Part shown: piece after piece, positions 45,829 to 57,004 of the stretch | Position numbering within the stretch: position 1 is the first letter of the stretch | Layout of the letters: each line of letters opens with the position of its first letter | From: Torymus aiolomorphi | Lineage: Eukaryota; Arthropoda; Insecta; Hymenoptera; Torymidae | DNA length: 64,000 bases | NCBI GenBank assembly: GCA_036365515.1 | Contig: CM070873.1 | Location: forward strand, 85,147,948-85,211,947 | Reading direction: 5' to 3' | The notes under the pieces: generated by a model | Told to the model about the DNA's origin: nothing | Databases searched by the model: none | What the model saw: only the letters and a program-made list of their open reading frames with translations | Program-made: the position numbers and the translations under genes

Positions 45829-46620
45829 TGTAGCTGGATCTCAGCGTCTACTTGATCGATTTTAATCAGACAGGTCTCATTTTTTTTGTTTTTTTTTTTG
45901 TGTGATGGCGGGTCAAAAATCGGTTTTCGATTGGGCTGATTCGTTTTTGTTTTATTTCGAATTTTCGATTTTCTCAAAATTTATTTTTGATTTTTTTTAA
46001 TGATCGGATTTAAATTTTTGAATCGGATGGGTAGCATTCGAAAGAGCGTAAAAAAACCTATAATTTAAAAAAAAATTCTTTAGCTATCACAGTTCTCTTG
46101 TTATTGATAAAAATATGTTTTTTTTTTAAAGCCTGTAACTCACAAACTAAACGGTCCATTTTTTTGAGAAAAATTACGATAATGCACAATATAAATAGCT
46201 ATAATCTGTAAAAATTTGAATCCATTTCTTTGGTTAGTTTTTGAGAAAAAAATTGAAAAATGAAAAAAACGCTTTCTCTATGCCCGACGTTTACGGAAGT
46301 AAAATTGACTTAATCGCTTCAAAATTCCTTGCAGAGGTAGATTTTGTATAGTTCTCGGTCGACTTCTTTAGGCAAAATATTTGGTCTAAAAATTTCAGAG
46401 ATATTTGAGGTTAAAATTTTTTTAACCTTTTTTTCAAATCGTAATTTCTCGAGAACGGCTCTATGTATCTGGATCGGATGGGTAGCATTCAAAAGATAAT
46501 TAAAATACCTATATTTAAAAAAAAAATTTATTCCTAGCTTGTAGCGGTTCGTTTGTTATTAACAAAAACAAAAACCTGCCTTTTAAAAAAAAGGTTATAA
46601 CTTCCTAATCCTATCACTTA
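45624..46620 (+). repeat. Hairpin/microsatellite family copy with internal duplication
   Basis: Starts with GCTTCCTCCTAGAGGAAGC (45624-45642), then TTTGTGATAGTAA, a GT microsatellite (45744-45830), CTACTTGATCGATTTTAAT and the inner blocks. A segment of about 455 bp is repeated: ATCGGATGGGTAGCATTC at 46021 and 46476, and the GGTTC(G/T)(T)TTGTTATTAAC block at about 46090 and 46547. Confidence 0.9.
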
Positions 46621-47505
46621 TCTTAAAAAATAATGGATTAGTTATGATATCAATTTATTCGATTTGATTGGTGGGAGTAATGGGTTGCTAGGTTAAAAAA
46701 AAAAAAGTGGTGCAGTTTTGATAAAATTACAGCGTGCTAAGCGCACTTAGAAATTCTAACATATAAAACCTTGTTTTCAGAAAATATAAACGCATAAATT
46801 AATTTTCGTAATACTATGCGTAAAATAAGCGAATATATTTATGATTTACGGGCATAAAGTTGAAATTTACGCTTAGTTGGAGTAAATTAAAAATATTAAA
46901 ATATTTATTTATGTACTATCTATAAGCGTAAAATTAAATTTTTCATCAGCAACCCATACACATATTCGCATTTTACTTTATGTTTAGGTCTAATATAACG
47001 AAAAATAATGCTCGCAAAACGAGCGTAAAGCGGACGTAAAGTTCAACTCAAAATTGATTATTTGTTTTACATAATTATTTATCGTAGTTTTAACATCAAA
47101 AACTAACTTTTGAATGAATGTTACGGGTCATACAACCTTAAGCTTTGGTCCATATTTCAGCCCTTTATTAATAATTAGAGTCATGGCGATTTAAAAGAAA
47201 AAAAAATTATCTCGGCTTCTAATGAACTGGAAACATTGTTCAAAAAATGAAAAATTTGCAGAAAAATGTCAACTTTCCGATGTTTCTAACGCCGTTAGTC
47301 TCAAATAAAGAATAAGGTCGTCTAAAGAATAAGGTTATCTTTAAAGTTTATTAAGAAAAAAGTGATTTTTTTGTATCGCGGTTTTTAACAATTAAATATT
47401 AAAAAATTTATTTGTTGTTGATTGTTCGTGAATAAAACGCACACAAATAGTCAAAACGGGATAAGTAATAGGGTTTTTGCAAAACCTATGAAATATTTTT
47501 ATCTG
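46621..47505. other. No gene seen; contains a remnant related to 19.66-19.72 kb
   Basis: A/T-rich DNA. Positions 47085-47145 match the right half of the small inverted repeat at 19558-19722. Otherwise no recognised feature. Confidence 0.45.
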
Positions 47506-47544
47506 AAATTTTGTGCCCATTTACTAGGCATGTTCTTGTTTGTG

Positions 47545-47653
47545 CACATAAGGATTGTGCACATATTTATTGTGCACAGATAGCATTGGTAGAGATCTAT
47601 ATATATAGATATATACCAATGTTAAAGTGTGCACAATTAATATGTGCACAATC
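47545..47653. repeat. Cluster of TTGTGCACA palindromes
   Basis: Five (T/A)TGTGCACA motifs occur within about 110 bp, immediately outside the left end of the 5.1-kb element. The similar TGTGCA(C/T)A motif dominates the MITE at 51636-51853. An 18-bp perfect dyad of AT/GATC character (TCTATATATATAGA) lies among them. Confidence 0.75.
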
Positions 47654-49027
47654 ACACGGAAAAAAAATAAGACGCGCCTGGTTACAGAAGGTGCGGAACA
47701 GATACAGTGCCGTAGTCCGTAACTGTATTGATGACAGAATGAAACGGTCGCGGTACGCTATACTTGCGCGCGGGGCAGTCAAAGGCGCGCAACGCCAGCC
47801 GTTGAGTGATGAAACGCCGTTCGTTCCAGTGCGTTGGAACGGCTGTCGTTTTGCAGCCGAGACGCACGCGGTTTCGGGCTGAAACGACAGCGTATTGGTA
47901 ACGTTATGTACGATAGCGTTGCAAGGCCGAGCGCGCCCGGTTCGCGTGCTGAACTCGGATGGTTTCGGCACGCTGAAACGACTGCCGTTCCACAGCTGAG
48001 ACGCGCGCGGTTTCGGGCTGAAACAACAGCGCATCGGTAAAGTTGCGTGCGATGGCGTTACGAGGCCGAACGCACCCGGTTCGCGCGCTGAACTCGGGTG
48101 GTTTCGGCTCGCTGAAGCCACTACCATTCCACAGCCGAGACGCGCGCGGTTTCGGGCTCAAACGACAGCGCATTGCTAAAGTTGCGTGCGATGGGGTTTC
48201 GATCGAAAACGGCGGTGGTTTGAGCTCACTTGGACGGAACGAACGGCGTTTTGATGCTGAGACGCGCATGGATTCCATCATGCAGCACATTATTGCTACT
48301 TGCAAAACCACTGGACAATTGATCTATATGTGGGAGTCTCTTTTTCCTTTTTTTTTCACGTCAACGAAAGTACTTTCATGAATTTTTCTTTTTAAATTTC
48401 GTTCAACTCGACACTTATTGTTTTTCGTCATTTAATAAACAGAGATGCACTTTTGCTCTGTAATCATTAAAGAGATGACCAATACTTGTATATTCCAATG
48501 TTTTATTTGAAATTATTGACTACGTAACCTTTTTTTATTACAATAAAACATTTATCACGTAAATCAATACTATTTTTATTAATGAATACAAGATATATTT
48601 ATCAAAATTGATCAATACTTTCAGCGATACATTTTTCCATTGCCGAATGCGTATTTCTTCAAAATATTTGCCTTCAGCAATACTGAGAGCAAAAAATAAA
48701 TTTTTGGGCTTTTCTTATTTTCCCTTGCTGAGCGCACACTGGACGTCAATTTTCACCTCTGACTACAAATTAATAGTTGTTCTCATCGACACGCATTTGA
48801 AAATCCTTTATTTTTTGACTTTCTATAAAATTGTTGACCTGACGAGTCATTTGCAATTCCGGCTTCAGAAGCAACAATTTTTAATTGGATGAGGTGTCTT
48901 GCAAGGTAAGTTGGTCCAATTTTTAGCTACATAAAAATTGAATTCGTTTACCATTTGTTTTTGAGCGTAACATCTAACTATTATGGTATTTTTTTTTTGT
49001 ACAAGTCAATAGATGTAAATATATATA

Positions 49028-49745
49028 CACGGAGAGAAATTTTAGAGTAAAAATTACCAAGGTGCCTTGGTAGCGCATGGACAGACTGTCAAAAGCCATG
49101 TTATTCCCAGGTTTCTAATACAATTTATAAGTTTCCCAAGAAAAACTACCATAACCACTTAAAAAAATACCAAATTATCTGAATAAAAATTACCAGGAAC
49201 ACTGGTAAAAATTGAGATCTAGTCATTTTTACAAGGTAACCTAAGAATTTTTACTAAGAAAACTGATAAGTTTTACCAAATAACCTGGTATTTGTGTACT
49301 CGCGCATGCGCACTGCGCATTATTGTGTTTCAGAAGATTGATACTAGAGGCGTGCGCGACGTTAAAATGAAAACAATACACATATTTTCAGTAAGTAATA
49401 ACGGCGATTCAAATGACTGTTGGTAACAGCTTCTGTGGCGCAGTCGGTAGAACGTCGGACTCTCAACCCAAAGATCGTCGGATCGAATCCCGCTTCCGTA
49501 AAAATTTTTTACAGTTTAATGTTTTTTCATCATTGTTTCTGTTTCTATTTCTATATTAAAATACTATATATCCATCAATATGGATAAAAAAAGTTAATTT
49601 TTTTAATTTAAATTAACTAAAAAAAAATTTTACTAAGGCACTTTGGTAAAAACTTTGAAATTGTCAGTCTGTCCATCCATTACCATAGAAACTGGTAATT
49701 TTGTCTCGAATATTTGTAATTTTCACTACAAAATTTCTCTCCGTG
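49028..49745. mobile_element. CACGGAGA MITE carrying a tRNA-like insert, TATA-flanked
   Basis: Ends CACGGAGAGAAATTTTAG and AAATTTCTCTCCGTG are inverse copies, with inner pairing at ATGGACAGACTG/CAGTCTGTCCAT and ACTGGTAA. TATA lies directly on both sides (49024-49027 and 49746-49749). It is a longer relative of 24528-24738, and the extra length is a central block containing a tRNA-like sequence. Confidence 0.85.
49429..49500 (+). pseudogene. tRNA-like sequence (CTC anticodon position) with Pol III promoter boxes
   Basis: The A box TGGCGCAGTCGG (49436-49447) fits TRGYNNARNNG exactly, and the B box GGATCGAATCC (49480-49490) differs from GGTTCRANYCC at one base. A seven-base loop CTCTCAA with a CTC anticodon would read Glu codons. 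The T loop and part of the T stem pair, but the acceptor stem does not (5' GCTTCTG versus 3' TTCCGTA) and the D and anticodon stems have mismatches, so it is not a working tRNA. Six T follow at 49506-49511 and could terminate Pol III. It probably derives from a tRNA or a tRNA-headed SINE. Confidence 0.6.
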
Positions 49746-50144
49746 TATAATCTTGTTAAAAAATATCTTGTTAAAATGGATCCACGATGAGCTATTATTT
49801 TCATAATTATTGGAAAATTGACGATTCCTTCCGTTTTTTGATTGCAAAGAAATTTCGCATCGCAAGGCTGATTGTGGCTTCAGTTCATAGTTGGATTCTG
49901 ACACATTCAGCGAGTTTTTTAAGAATTTTTAAACACAAATATTTTTCTCTGTACCTATCAAGCGTTACTGTCGACTTACGCGTTACGCACTCGACTGTTT
50001 ACATGTTACCAATTTACTCTTTCGGACAGTCAATAAATGGAAATTGTTAAATATTGGTCATATTTGTGCAGAATTTTGTAAAATACAGGTCGCTACTGAA
50101 AACATACATATTTTGTACAAAATATATATGAAATTTGTCTAAGA

Positions 50145-50280
50145 ATATGTACAAAACTTGTATAAACTTTATATGCATTTTTTCGGAAAAAATTTGTAAA
50201 AATTTGATACACTTGATACAAATTTTGTATACAATTTATACAAGTTTTATACGTATTTTGTATGAATTTTACATAAATTT
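50145..50280. repeat. Inverted repeat rich in TTGTATAAA/ACAAATTTT
   Basis: ACAAAACTTGTATAAACTTTATATG on the left (shown in part) pairs with TACAAGTTTTATACG on the right around 50195-50215. Several TTTGTATA(C/A) motifs recur. Reading frames on both strands here are shadows of this low-complexity repeat. Confidence 0.65.
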
Positions 50281-50929
50281 TACACATTCAATTAATTTTT
50301 TGCCTTTTTTAATAGTTAATCATGATTATTATTAGTCAAAAATTTTTTCGTACAATAGTAATGAGTAGTCTACTAAAATTGTTATAATATGCATTATTTT
50401 ACGGGATAGTTTGAATTTCCCTTTACTTTAAAAATTTTGGTTACAAAGCATTGTTATTTTCCAAGATTTATGAAAAATTTAGTATATAGATCGTGGATCT
50501 ATTCAGTTTCCGGGAATCAAATTATGTAAAAATGTTTGCCATTTATGGAAACAAAATACTATATCTTGTTTTGCAAGTCCATTGACTCGTAAAAAGTAGA
50601 TACTGCGATGTTATGATTAAAAAGGAATCGAATTTAATTTTCGTAGAACTGAAAATTAGACCAACTTACCTGCACTAACTTACCTTATATGATTTTTTTC
50701 CTTACTAAAGAAGATACTTTAAGACACAGATCGTTGTTATTGGTAGATTAAAATGATCACGTGATGATGGTGTATTGCGAAAGCGCGAACGTTTGAATTT
50801 TTGATATAAAAAGTACTTGAATATACATTGAAAGCATTATACATTCTTTTGAAAATTCGTGTATAAATGTTTTGTACTGATATCAGTAAAGTTTTATCGA
50901 AAATCAGTGTTAGGCAAATCCGAACTTGC

Positions 50930-51410
50930 GCTACCGCAACATATTTTTCTACACGAATAGCGGCGGTACAAGTAGTGCAACTACAAATAAAATTTATTGT
51001 AGTAGTGCTACTTTACAAAAAATTGTACCCTACTCGTGGCATCGATATTTGCGTAGAGCGCTACACGATTTTTAAAAGGTGATAGTACTATTTGCATAAA
51101 GTAGTTGCACTACTTTCAAAAACAATGAAATTAAAATTTGTATGGTATGTCTTTTCGAATTAAAAAAATTAGACTCAGCGATAAGAAGAGGATGATCTGC
51201 AAGTCGTAAGTGATGCTTGCGACTTGTACACTCATAAAAACAGTATTTTTGCGGCAAAAATATTTATGTCTTGAGAGCCGTGTAGTCGCACTATTTGATG
51301 AAAGCAGTGCCATTATCGTCCAAAAATCGTATAGCGTCACAAGTAGTGTAACGACAATTTTTTTGAAAAGTAACGGCACTCCTGCAGTGCAACTACACTA
51401 TTTTCTAAAA
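50930..51410. repeat. Recurring GTAGTGCAACTAC-type dyads
   Basis: Related motifs appear at about 50970 (AAGTAGTGCAACTAC), 51000 (GTAGTAGTGCTACTTTAC), 51100 (AAGTAGTTGCACTACTTT), 51340 (CAAGTAGTGTAACGAC) and 51390 (GCAGTGCAACTACAC). Outer parts (CACGAATAGCG and CGTAGAGCG...) add weak pairing. No known element was recognised. Confidence 0.6.
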
Positions 51411-51635
51411 AAGAAGTAATTATTTATAAAGCGAATATAATGTTAAGATTTTTATGGTTATTCTTTTAATGTGACGAATATAAATTGTTTGATTGAAAAT
51501 TATTTTTTACGTTTCCATGCAACCGGCTAATAATTTTACAGATAATAATCGATTGTATATAGCGGAATCTGTGAACGAATCAAGGGTGATCTACAAATTA
51601 CTTTTGGAAACCCTGTTTCACTACATGAGGAGCAA

Positions 51636-51853
51636 CCCGTAGGAAAAAAGTATGCACAAGTTTTGTGCACAAATAAAATTTGTGCATAAATTTGTGCATT
51701 ATTTAATAATTGTGCATATGTTTATGCACAAATTCGTGCACGGTTTTCGTGTGCACGTGTGCATGCATTTATATACAAATGTATGCACAATTATTAAATT
51801 ATTCACAAATTTATGCACAAATTTTATTTGTGCACAAAACTTTTTCCTACGGG
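51636..51853. mobile_element. 218-bp palindromic MITE of TGTGCA/TGCACA motifs
   Basis: Ends CCCGTAGGAAAAAAGTATGC and CCTACGGG-type inverse; arms of about 85 bp pair nearly perfectly around TTTTGTGCACAAATAAAATT. The 218 bp contain over a dozen TGCA cores. It sits inside the 5.1-kb element, just beyond the inner edge of the right arm. Confidence 0.85.
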
Positions 51854-52782
51854 GAATACTACTAGTATAACGAATTTAGGTTCATACAAGCATTCGGCTA
51901 TGCCATACCAGTACACTGAGCATAAGATTATCTTCCAAATAAACCATTAGAATATACATGTATTGGTCATCTCTTTAATGATTACAGAGCAAAAGCATCT
52001 CTGTTTAATGACGAAAAACAATCAGTGTCGAGTTGAACGAAATTTAAAAAGAAAAATTCATGAAAGTACTTTCGTTGACGTGAAAAAAAAGGAAAAAGAC
52101 TCCCATATATATAGATCAATTATCCAGTGGTTTTGCAAGTAGCAATAATGTGCTGCATGATGGAATTCGTGCGCGTCTCAGCATGAAAATAGTTCAAATC
52201 AGTTTTCCAGCCAAGAAGCGCACGGTTTCGGACTGAAACCCCATCGCACGCAACTTTAGCAATGTGCTGTCGTTTGAGCCCGAAACCGCGCGCGTCTCGG
52301 CTGTGGAACGGCAGTGGCTTCAGCGAGCCGAAACTACCCCAGTTCAGCGCGCGAACCGGGTGCGTTAGGCCTCGTAACGCCATCGCACGCAACTTTACCG
52401 ATGCGCTGTCGCTTCGGCCCGAAACCGCGCGAGTCTCGGCTGTTTAACAGTAGTGGTTTCAGCGTGCGGAAACCACTCGAGTTCAGCGCGCGAACCGGGC
52501 GCGTTCGGCCTCGAAACGCCATCGCACGCAACTTTAGCAATGCGCTGTTGTTTCAGCCCGAAACCGCGTGCGTCTCGGCTGCGAAACGACAGTCGTTCCA
52601 GCGCACTGGAACGAGCGACGTTTCATCACTCAACGGCTGGCGTTGCGCGCCTTTGACTGTCCCGCGCGCAAGTATAGCGTACCGCGACCGTTTCATTCTG
52701 TCATCAATACAGTTACGGACTTACGGCACTGTATCCATTCCGCACCTTCTGTAACCAGGCACGTCTTATTTTTTTTCCGTGT

Positions 52783-55074
52783 ACCAGCAGAGCTACACCT
52801 GCACGTGTTTATCAAGTACATATCTACTTTTACGACAAAGTAATAAAAAATTGTTAAAATTGTCATTTATAACTGTTTTTTATGAATTGCAGATGAAAAA
52901 ATTAACAGAATTCAATCGGACCATGCCTTTGTTATAGATCTTTTTAATACATATAAACTTTGTTTCAGGTGTTCTGCTGCGTAAATATTCTTTAGTCGGT
53001 ATTCAAAAAAGTGATTTTTCGCCACCCTGGCCGAAAGTGCCACATTCTTTCCCGGCGCAAAAACGGGAATGCGGTATTTTTGGCCCGGGTATGACGAAAA
53101 ATAGTATACGCACCACGGGAGAAAAATTGGCCAATCCTTCGGCTCGGGTGTCAATTTACACGAGCTATGGATTGTCCAAATTTTTTCCTCCCTAGATGCG
53201 TAATATACTATTAGGAGCCTTCACTTGTTCATAAAAAATGTCATAGAAATTTTTTGGCTCACTCATCGGATTATCATCCCCGGTGACCTTCCTGACCATC
53301 TCTTCAAAGCTAATGTCGGGTTACACTTAACGTGAAAACAAGGGGTAAAAATTCTACACTGACTGGCCTTTATATACATACATAAAAAGTCGTGCCATAA
53401 CTGGCAATAGATCATATATGTATATTTATAAATAACTTTAACATTTTTTAAGGATTTGGGCAAATATCGTTATTTCAGATATACACATTCCTACCAGCCA
53501 GTTTTGGTACGAAAACTAGAAAAAGTCGTACCATTTAAGAGGTTAATCAAATAATTCCTTGCTAATTGTAATAAAATTTAAATTATATATATCTTGGGGC
53601 ATACAAACTGACATTTTTATAATTTTTATAACAATTTTTAGTATAGTACATTATAATATTTTTTTAATATTTTTTTACTATCAATTCTCCTGCATGTACT
53701 GCTATGTACATTTATATGTAATAAACAATGATATCTTTATATTTTCAGGCTAACAGAATGCAAAAAAGAAAATAATATATTGTCAAAACTATACACGAAA
53801 TACACGACCTTACAACTTAAGTTCTTTACAGCTTTCGAGTTGACCGTTTTTGTCGCTATGTAGCTAAAAATTGTTTCCCACTTTTTCCATATTACGCGCA
53901 ATGCGTGCGTCTGCTCAAAGAAAAATAAACTACTTGACTCGGTCAGTGAACACGTTTCTCGTTGCGGGTCGCCGCTCAAAACAATTGAAAAATGTACGAC
54001 GCAAAAATTTTTATTTCAGTGGCTTTCGCTAACAGGTTTTCTTTATTATGCACATCAGAATACTAAAATGGAATAAAATTAAAGGAAAATATATTAAAAT
54101 ATTATAATATTTAATATTAAGTACTTAATATTAAAATATTTCGACTTATTTCAACGCTTCATTAATTACATACCACGAAAATGACATCTACGAAAACGAC
54201 AATTTGACAAAATTTTGTAACTTGCGTGTAAACAATGAATTCTAACCTAAACTTCCGAAAGTACTTCACTATTATTTTTATATTATGACAAATTACACTC
54301 ACTAAATGAGAAATATCGAAGATGAGTGAAGTCGTTCAAATTTGGCTTCATGTCCATCACTAGCTGGGGGTTTCTTATGCAATTGGTCTGAATTGGAGAT
54401 CCTCGAGAAAACCAAAGTTTTTTTATAGATTTTTATACGTAGATTTAGAATATCTTGGTTGTTCGATCGATTTTTGTCGAAAATAATTTTTTATTAAGAA
54501 ATATTATAAACACAATATAAATTTTCATGTTTTCCCCTAGGAAAAAATGCTAACTTATAGATTGAGCGATTTTAATTCTAAAATGTCTCTTGTGTTTTTT
54601 TTGTAAGGCTTATATGTAGTTTCAGAAAAAAAATCCCACAAAGTTTCGAAAAATTGAGTTTTTCGACATTTCACCTTCTTAGTACAACAAAAAATTTGAT
54701 TTTTTTTAAATCTCCTTTAGCTTAAATTATTCTTTTTGAAGTATACTTTAAGATAATGAAAATTGCAGTTAATGAAAATTTGTATGTTAATATTTATTTT
54801 TAAGGTGGCACATGCGGGCTAGTAGACCTAAAGCTATGAACATTTTTAACAAAGATTCATTTACACATTCCAATCTGAAAACTGATATGGCAGGAAAAAG
54901 GGTTCTTAACATAACGGAAAAAATTTGTGTTAGAAAATTTCCAACGTTGCAAAAGTAAATTTTGTCCACTAAAAATAAATTCAATAAGTATTTATAATCT
55001 TTTTTGTTTTTCATTCAATTTTAATTTGCAAGGTCTCATTTTCTCTCTTAATACAGTTAACTCCATAATTTTTA
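52783..55074. other. No supported gene
   Basis: Includes an 80-codon minus-strand frame at 52912-53154 that I could not assign, and direct repeats AAAAAGTCGTGCCA/AAAAAGTCGTACCA near 53385 and 53520. The rest is A/T-rich and unremarkable. Confidence 0.45.
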
Positions 55075-55084
55075 AAGGACAAGC

Positions 55085-55205
55085 GGTGAGTTGGTATCTT
55101 CTTACGTTCTCGTCCAAGTTGGCACTTTCTTAGGCGCCGCGCCGAACCGAGTTGGCACCTCTTTGCGCGCCGAGACGAGTTGACACTTTCTTACGCGCCA
55201 AGCCG
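55085..55205. repeat. Minisatellite related to the 28-bp array at 5.0-5.2 kb
   Basis: Units of about 28-33 bp read GAGTTGGCAC(C/T)TTCTT(A/G)CGCGCCGAG with variations. The start GAGTTGGTATCTTCTTACG resembles the terminal unit GAGTTGGCACCTTCTTATTCG at 5186. A further unit (TTAGCACTTTCTTACGCGCCGAGCTGAG) lies on the far side of the adjacent foldback at 55750-55785, so the array is interrupted by it. Confidence 0.8.
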
Positions 55206-55206
55206 A

Positions 55207-55757
55207 ATTAGTCCAGGTGCCAGGGGGGCGGATCCCGTGTACATTTTTAGGTCCCCTCGGTAATTTGCAGGTTAATTTTTAATTAACATGTTTTATAAAC
55301 AATATAAAAAATTCAATTTAAAAAAATTCTGAACTATTCTCTGTCACCTTCTGAGTAAAAATGGTCCTTATCAACTTTTCCCTCCCACCTATAGTTTTCG
55401 AGAAAAAAATTCCCAAAGTTTGAAAAAATGGGATTTTTTGAAACTTTGGGAATTTTTTTCTCGAAAACTATAGGTCAGAGGGAAAAGTTGATAAGGACCA
55501 TTTTTACTCAGAAGATGACAGAGAATAGCTCGGAATTTTTTAAAACCTATTACATAACATTTGTTATATTTTTTATAATTTTTATATTGTTTATAAAAAA
55601 TGTTGATTAACAATTAACCTGACCACTTTCCAGCCTAATAACCTTGAAAAATGGATTCAGCATATCAAAAAACATACAGTAACATCAAGTTACCGAGGGG
55701 ACCTAAAAGAAGTACACAGGACCCCCCCCACCTCTGGTGCCTGGACTAAATTAGCAC
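55207..55757. mobile_element. Foldback element inserted in the minisatellite
   Basis: Outer ends AATTAGTCCAGGTGCC and GG(T)GCCTGGACTAAATT are inverse. GTCCCCTCGGTAA (55250) pairs with TTACCGAGGGGAC (about 55690), and 55325-55430 pairs with 55430-55545 almost perfectly around GGAATTTTTTTCTCGAAAACT. The interior stem has a loop of about 20 bases. No coding capacity. Confidence 0.85.
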
Positions 55758-55765
55758 TTTCTTAC

Positions 55766-56269
55766 GCGCCGAGCTGAGTTAGAACGTTCTTCCTCTCAGC
55801 CGACGAAAAGTACTTATTATTTGTTCCAGAGGCAACAGAATGTATGAATTTAATAATGTTATAATTTGGTAGACAATGTTATAGGTTTTTTATAACATAA
55901 TATCGAGTGCAATAAGTTCCTATACTACAGAAAATCTTTCGAATAATACTATATTTCAAATTTTCTTTCCTGTAGCATCAATAGCAAATCGAGTGATATG
56001 AGTAAAATACATAATGTTTTGATATTTTGATAATAGACATACCACGAAAGTGACAAATAAGATGTTTAAGCTATATTTTACCTCATATATAGAACGATTT
56101 TGAATGTGAAAATCGTTTAGGACATTCAAGAATAATATAACTTACTTTCCTAAAAAGTTTTTTTCTTCTTCTTGTTTATAATTACATACAAAAGAAAAAA
56201 CCAAAAGGCAAGAAAAATCACGTATATTTGACAATCGTCCATAAAAGTATAAATTTTTCCCTTACGGAA
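55766..56269. other. No gene seen
   Basis: Begins with the last minisatellite unit, then A/T-rich DNA without features. Confidence 0.4.
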
Positions 56270-56475
56270 AAAATACTTACTTTTTGAGAGTTTACGCTCA
56301 AATTTAGGTATAAACACTAATTTTTCGGCGTTTACTCTCAAAATGTACTTAATGTACACACTCGAAATTGGAAGTTAACATGTAATAATTCGGAGTATAC
56401 ACTCAAATTTGAGAGTTAATTCTCAACAGTTAAGAGTATACACTCAAATTTGGGAGATAATAGTCAACAGTTATA
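56270..56475. repeat. Tandem GAGTATACACTCAAATTTG motif
   Basis: A 41-bp unit is repeated at about 56393 and 56434 (GAGTATACACTCAAATTTG then GAGA and AGTCAACAGTTA variants). Two weaker versions lie upstream (GAGTTTACGCTCAAATTTA and GTTTACTCTCAAAATG). The motif contains the near-palindrome GAGTATACACTC. Confidence 0.8.
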
Positions 56476-56749
56476 ATGATCATTGGATCAAAATATAGCG
56501 AAGTTACAGCAGAGTTAAAAGTTCTAGAGATTCGCTCATACGTATTTACCACTTACGAGACTAATGTAAAGATATTGCAACAAACTAAATTAATTAACAG
56601 TGTTATAATAATAATAGCTTTGTATCAAGGTTAAATAATTATCAAATACTACTACTACTAAGGGCGGCCATTTTTCCTTTATCCTAAAATATCAAACTTG
56701 TTATCCAGTAATAATAAAAAATCATCTTCGGTGAAATAAATAAATAAAA

Positions 56750-57004
56750 CCCTGGTAGAAAATAAACCAACTTCGTTGGTTAACATGTTAATCAAATGGA
56801 GGCATTTCTACTGAAGTTTAATATCGAAATTTAATTAAAACTATATAAAACTACGATTATATTTTAAAGCATATACCATATTATATTTTCACATGTATAA
56901 ATAGTTATTCTTCGTCAACAATAGCAACATAATCATGGTGTGTCGTTTTTAATTTAATAATTGACAATCAGTTCGCCACCCGTTGGTTAACATTTCTACC
57001 AGGG
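56750..57004. mobile_element. CCCTGGTAGAAA MITE, 255 bp
   Basis: Ends CCCTGGTAGAAAATAAACC and GGTTAACATTTCTACCAGGG are inverse copies with an inner AACTTCGTTGGTTAAC dyad. It belongs to the family seen at 42838-43377 and 44280-44379. Confidence 0.85.

Larger units (their letters stand above)
47654..52782. mobile_element. 5.1-kb inverted-repeat element with CpG-rich 139-bp tandem units in both arms
   Basis: Ends are ACACGGAAAAAAAATAAGACG and CGTCTTATTTTTTTTCCGTGT, arms about 850 bp (47654-48505 and about 51940-52782). Each arm contains about three tandem units of 139 bp: GAGACGCGCGCGGTTTCGGGCT recurs at 47861, 48000 and 48139 on the left, with inverse counterparts at the right. The units are strongly CpG-rich in an otherwise A/T-rich region. 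The 3.4-kb core holds a nested inverted pair (about 48896-49020 and 50560-50690), the tRNA-bearing MITE and the TGCAC MITE. The open frames of 60-176 codons across the tandem units are by-products of high G+C content; no transposase is visible. Confidence 0.88.

Noticed and set aside
47511..48381. Arg/Ala-rich open frames of 112-176 codons on both strands
   Set aside because: They follow the CpG-rich 139-bp tandem units, recur inversely in the right arm, and resemble no protein; stop codons are simply rare in G+C-rich DNA.
52120..52843. Open frames of 61-146 codons
   Set aside because: Mirror images of the frames in the left arm of the same element.
52912..53154. 80-codon minus-strand frame ending near a G+C-rich block
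   Set aside because: No recognisable domain and no start context or splice support; could be a repeat fragment.
54803..54830. TTAAGGTGGCACATG as the end of another TTAA element
   Set aside because: It resembles the 27.9-kb element end for only ten bases and no inverse partner with TTAA was found.
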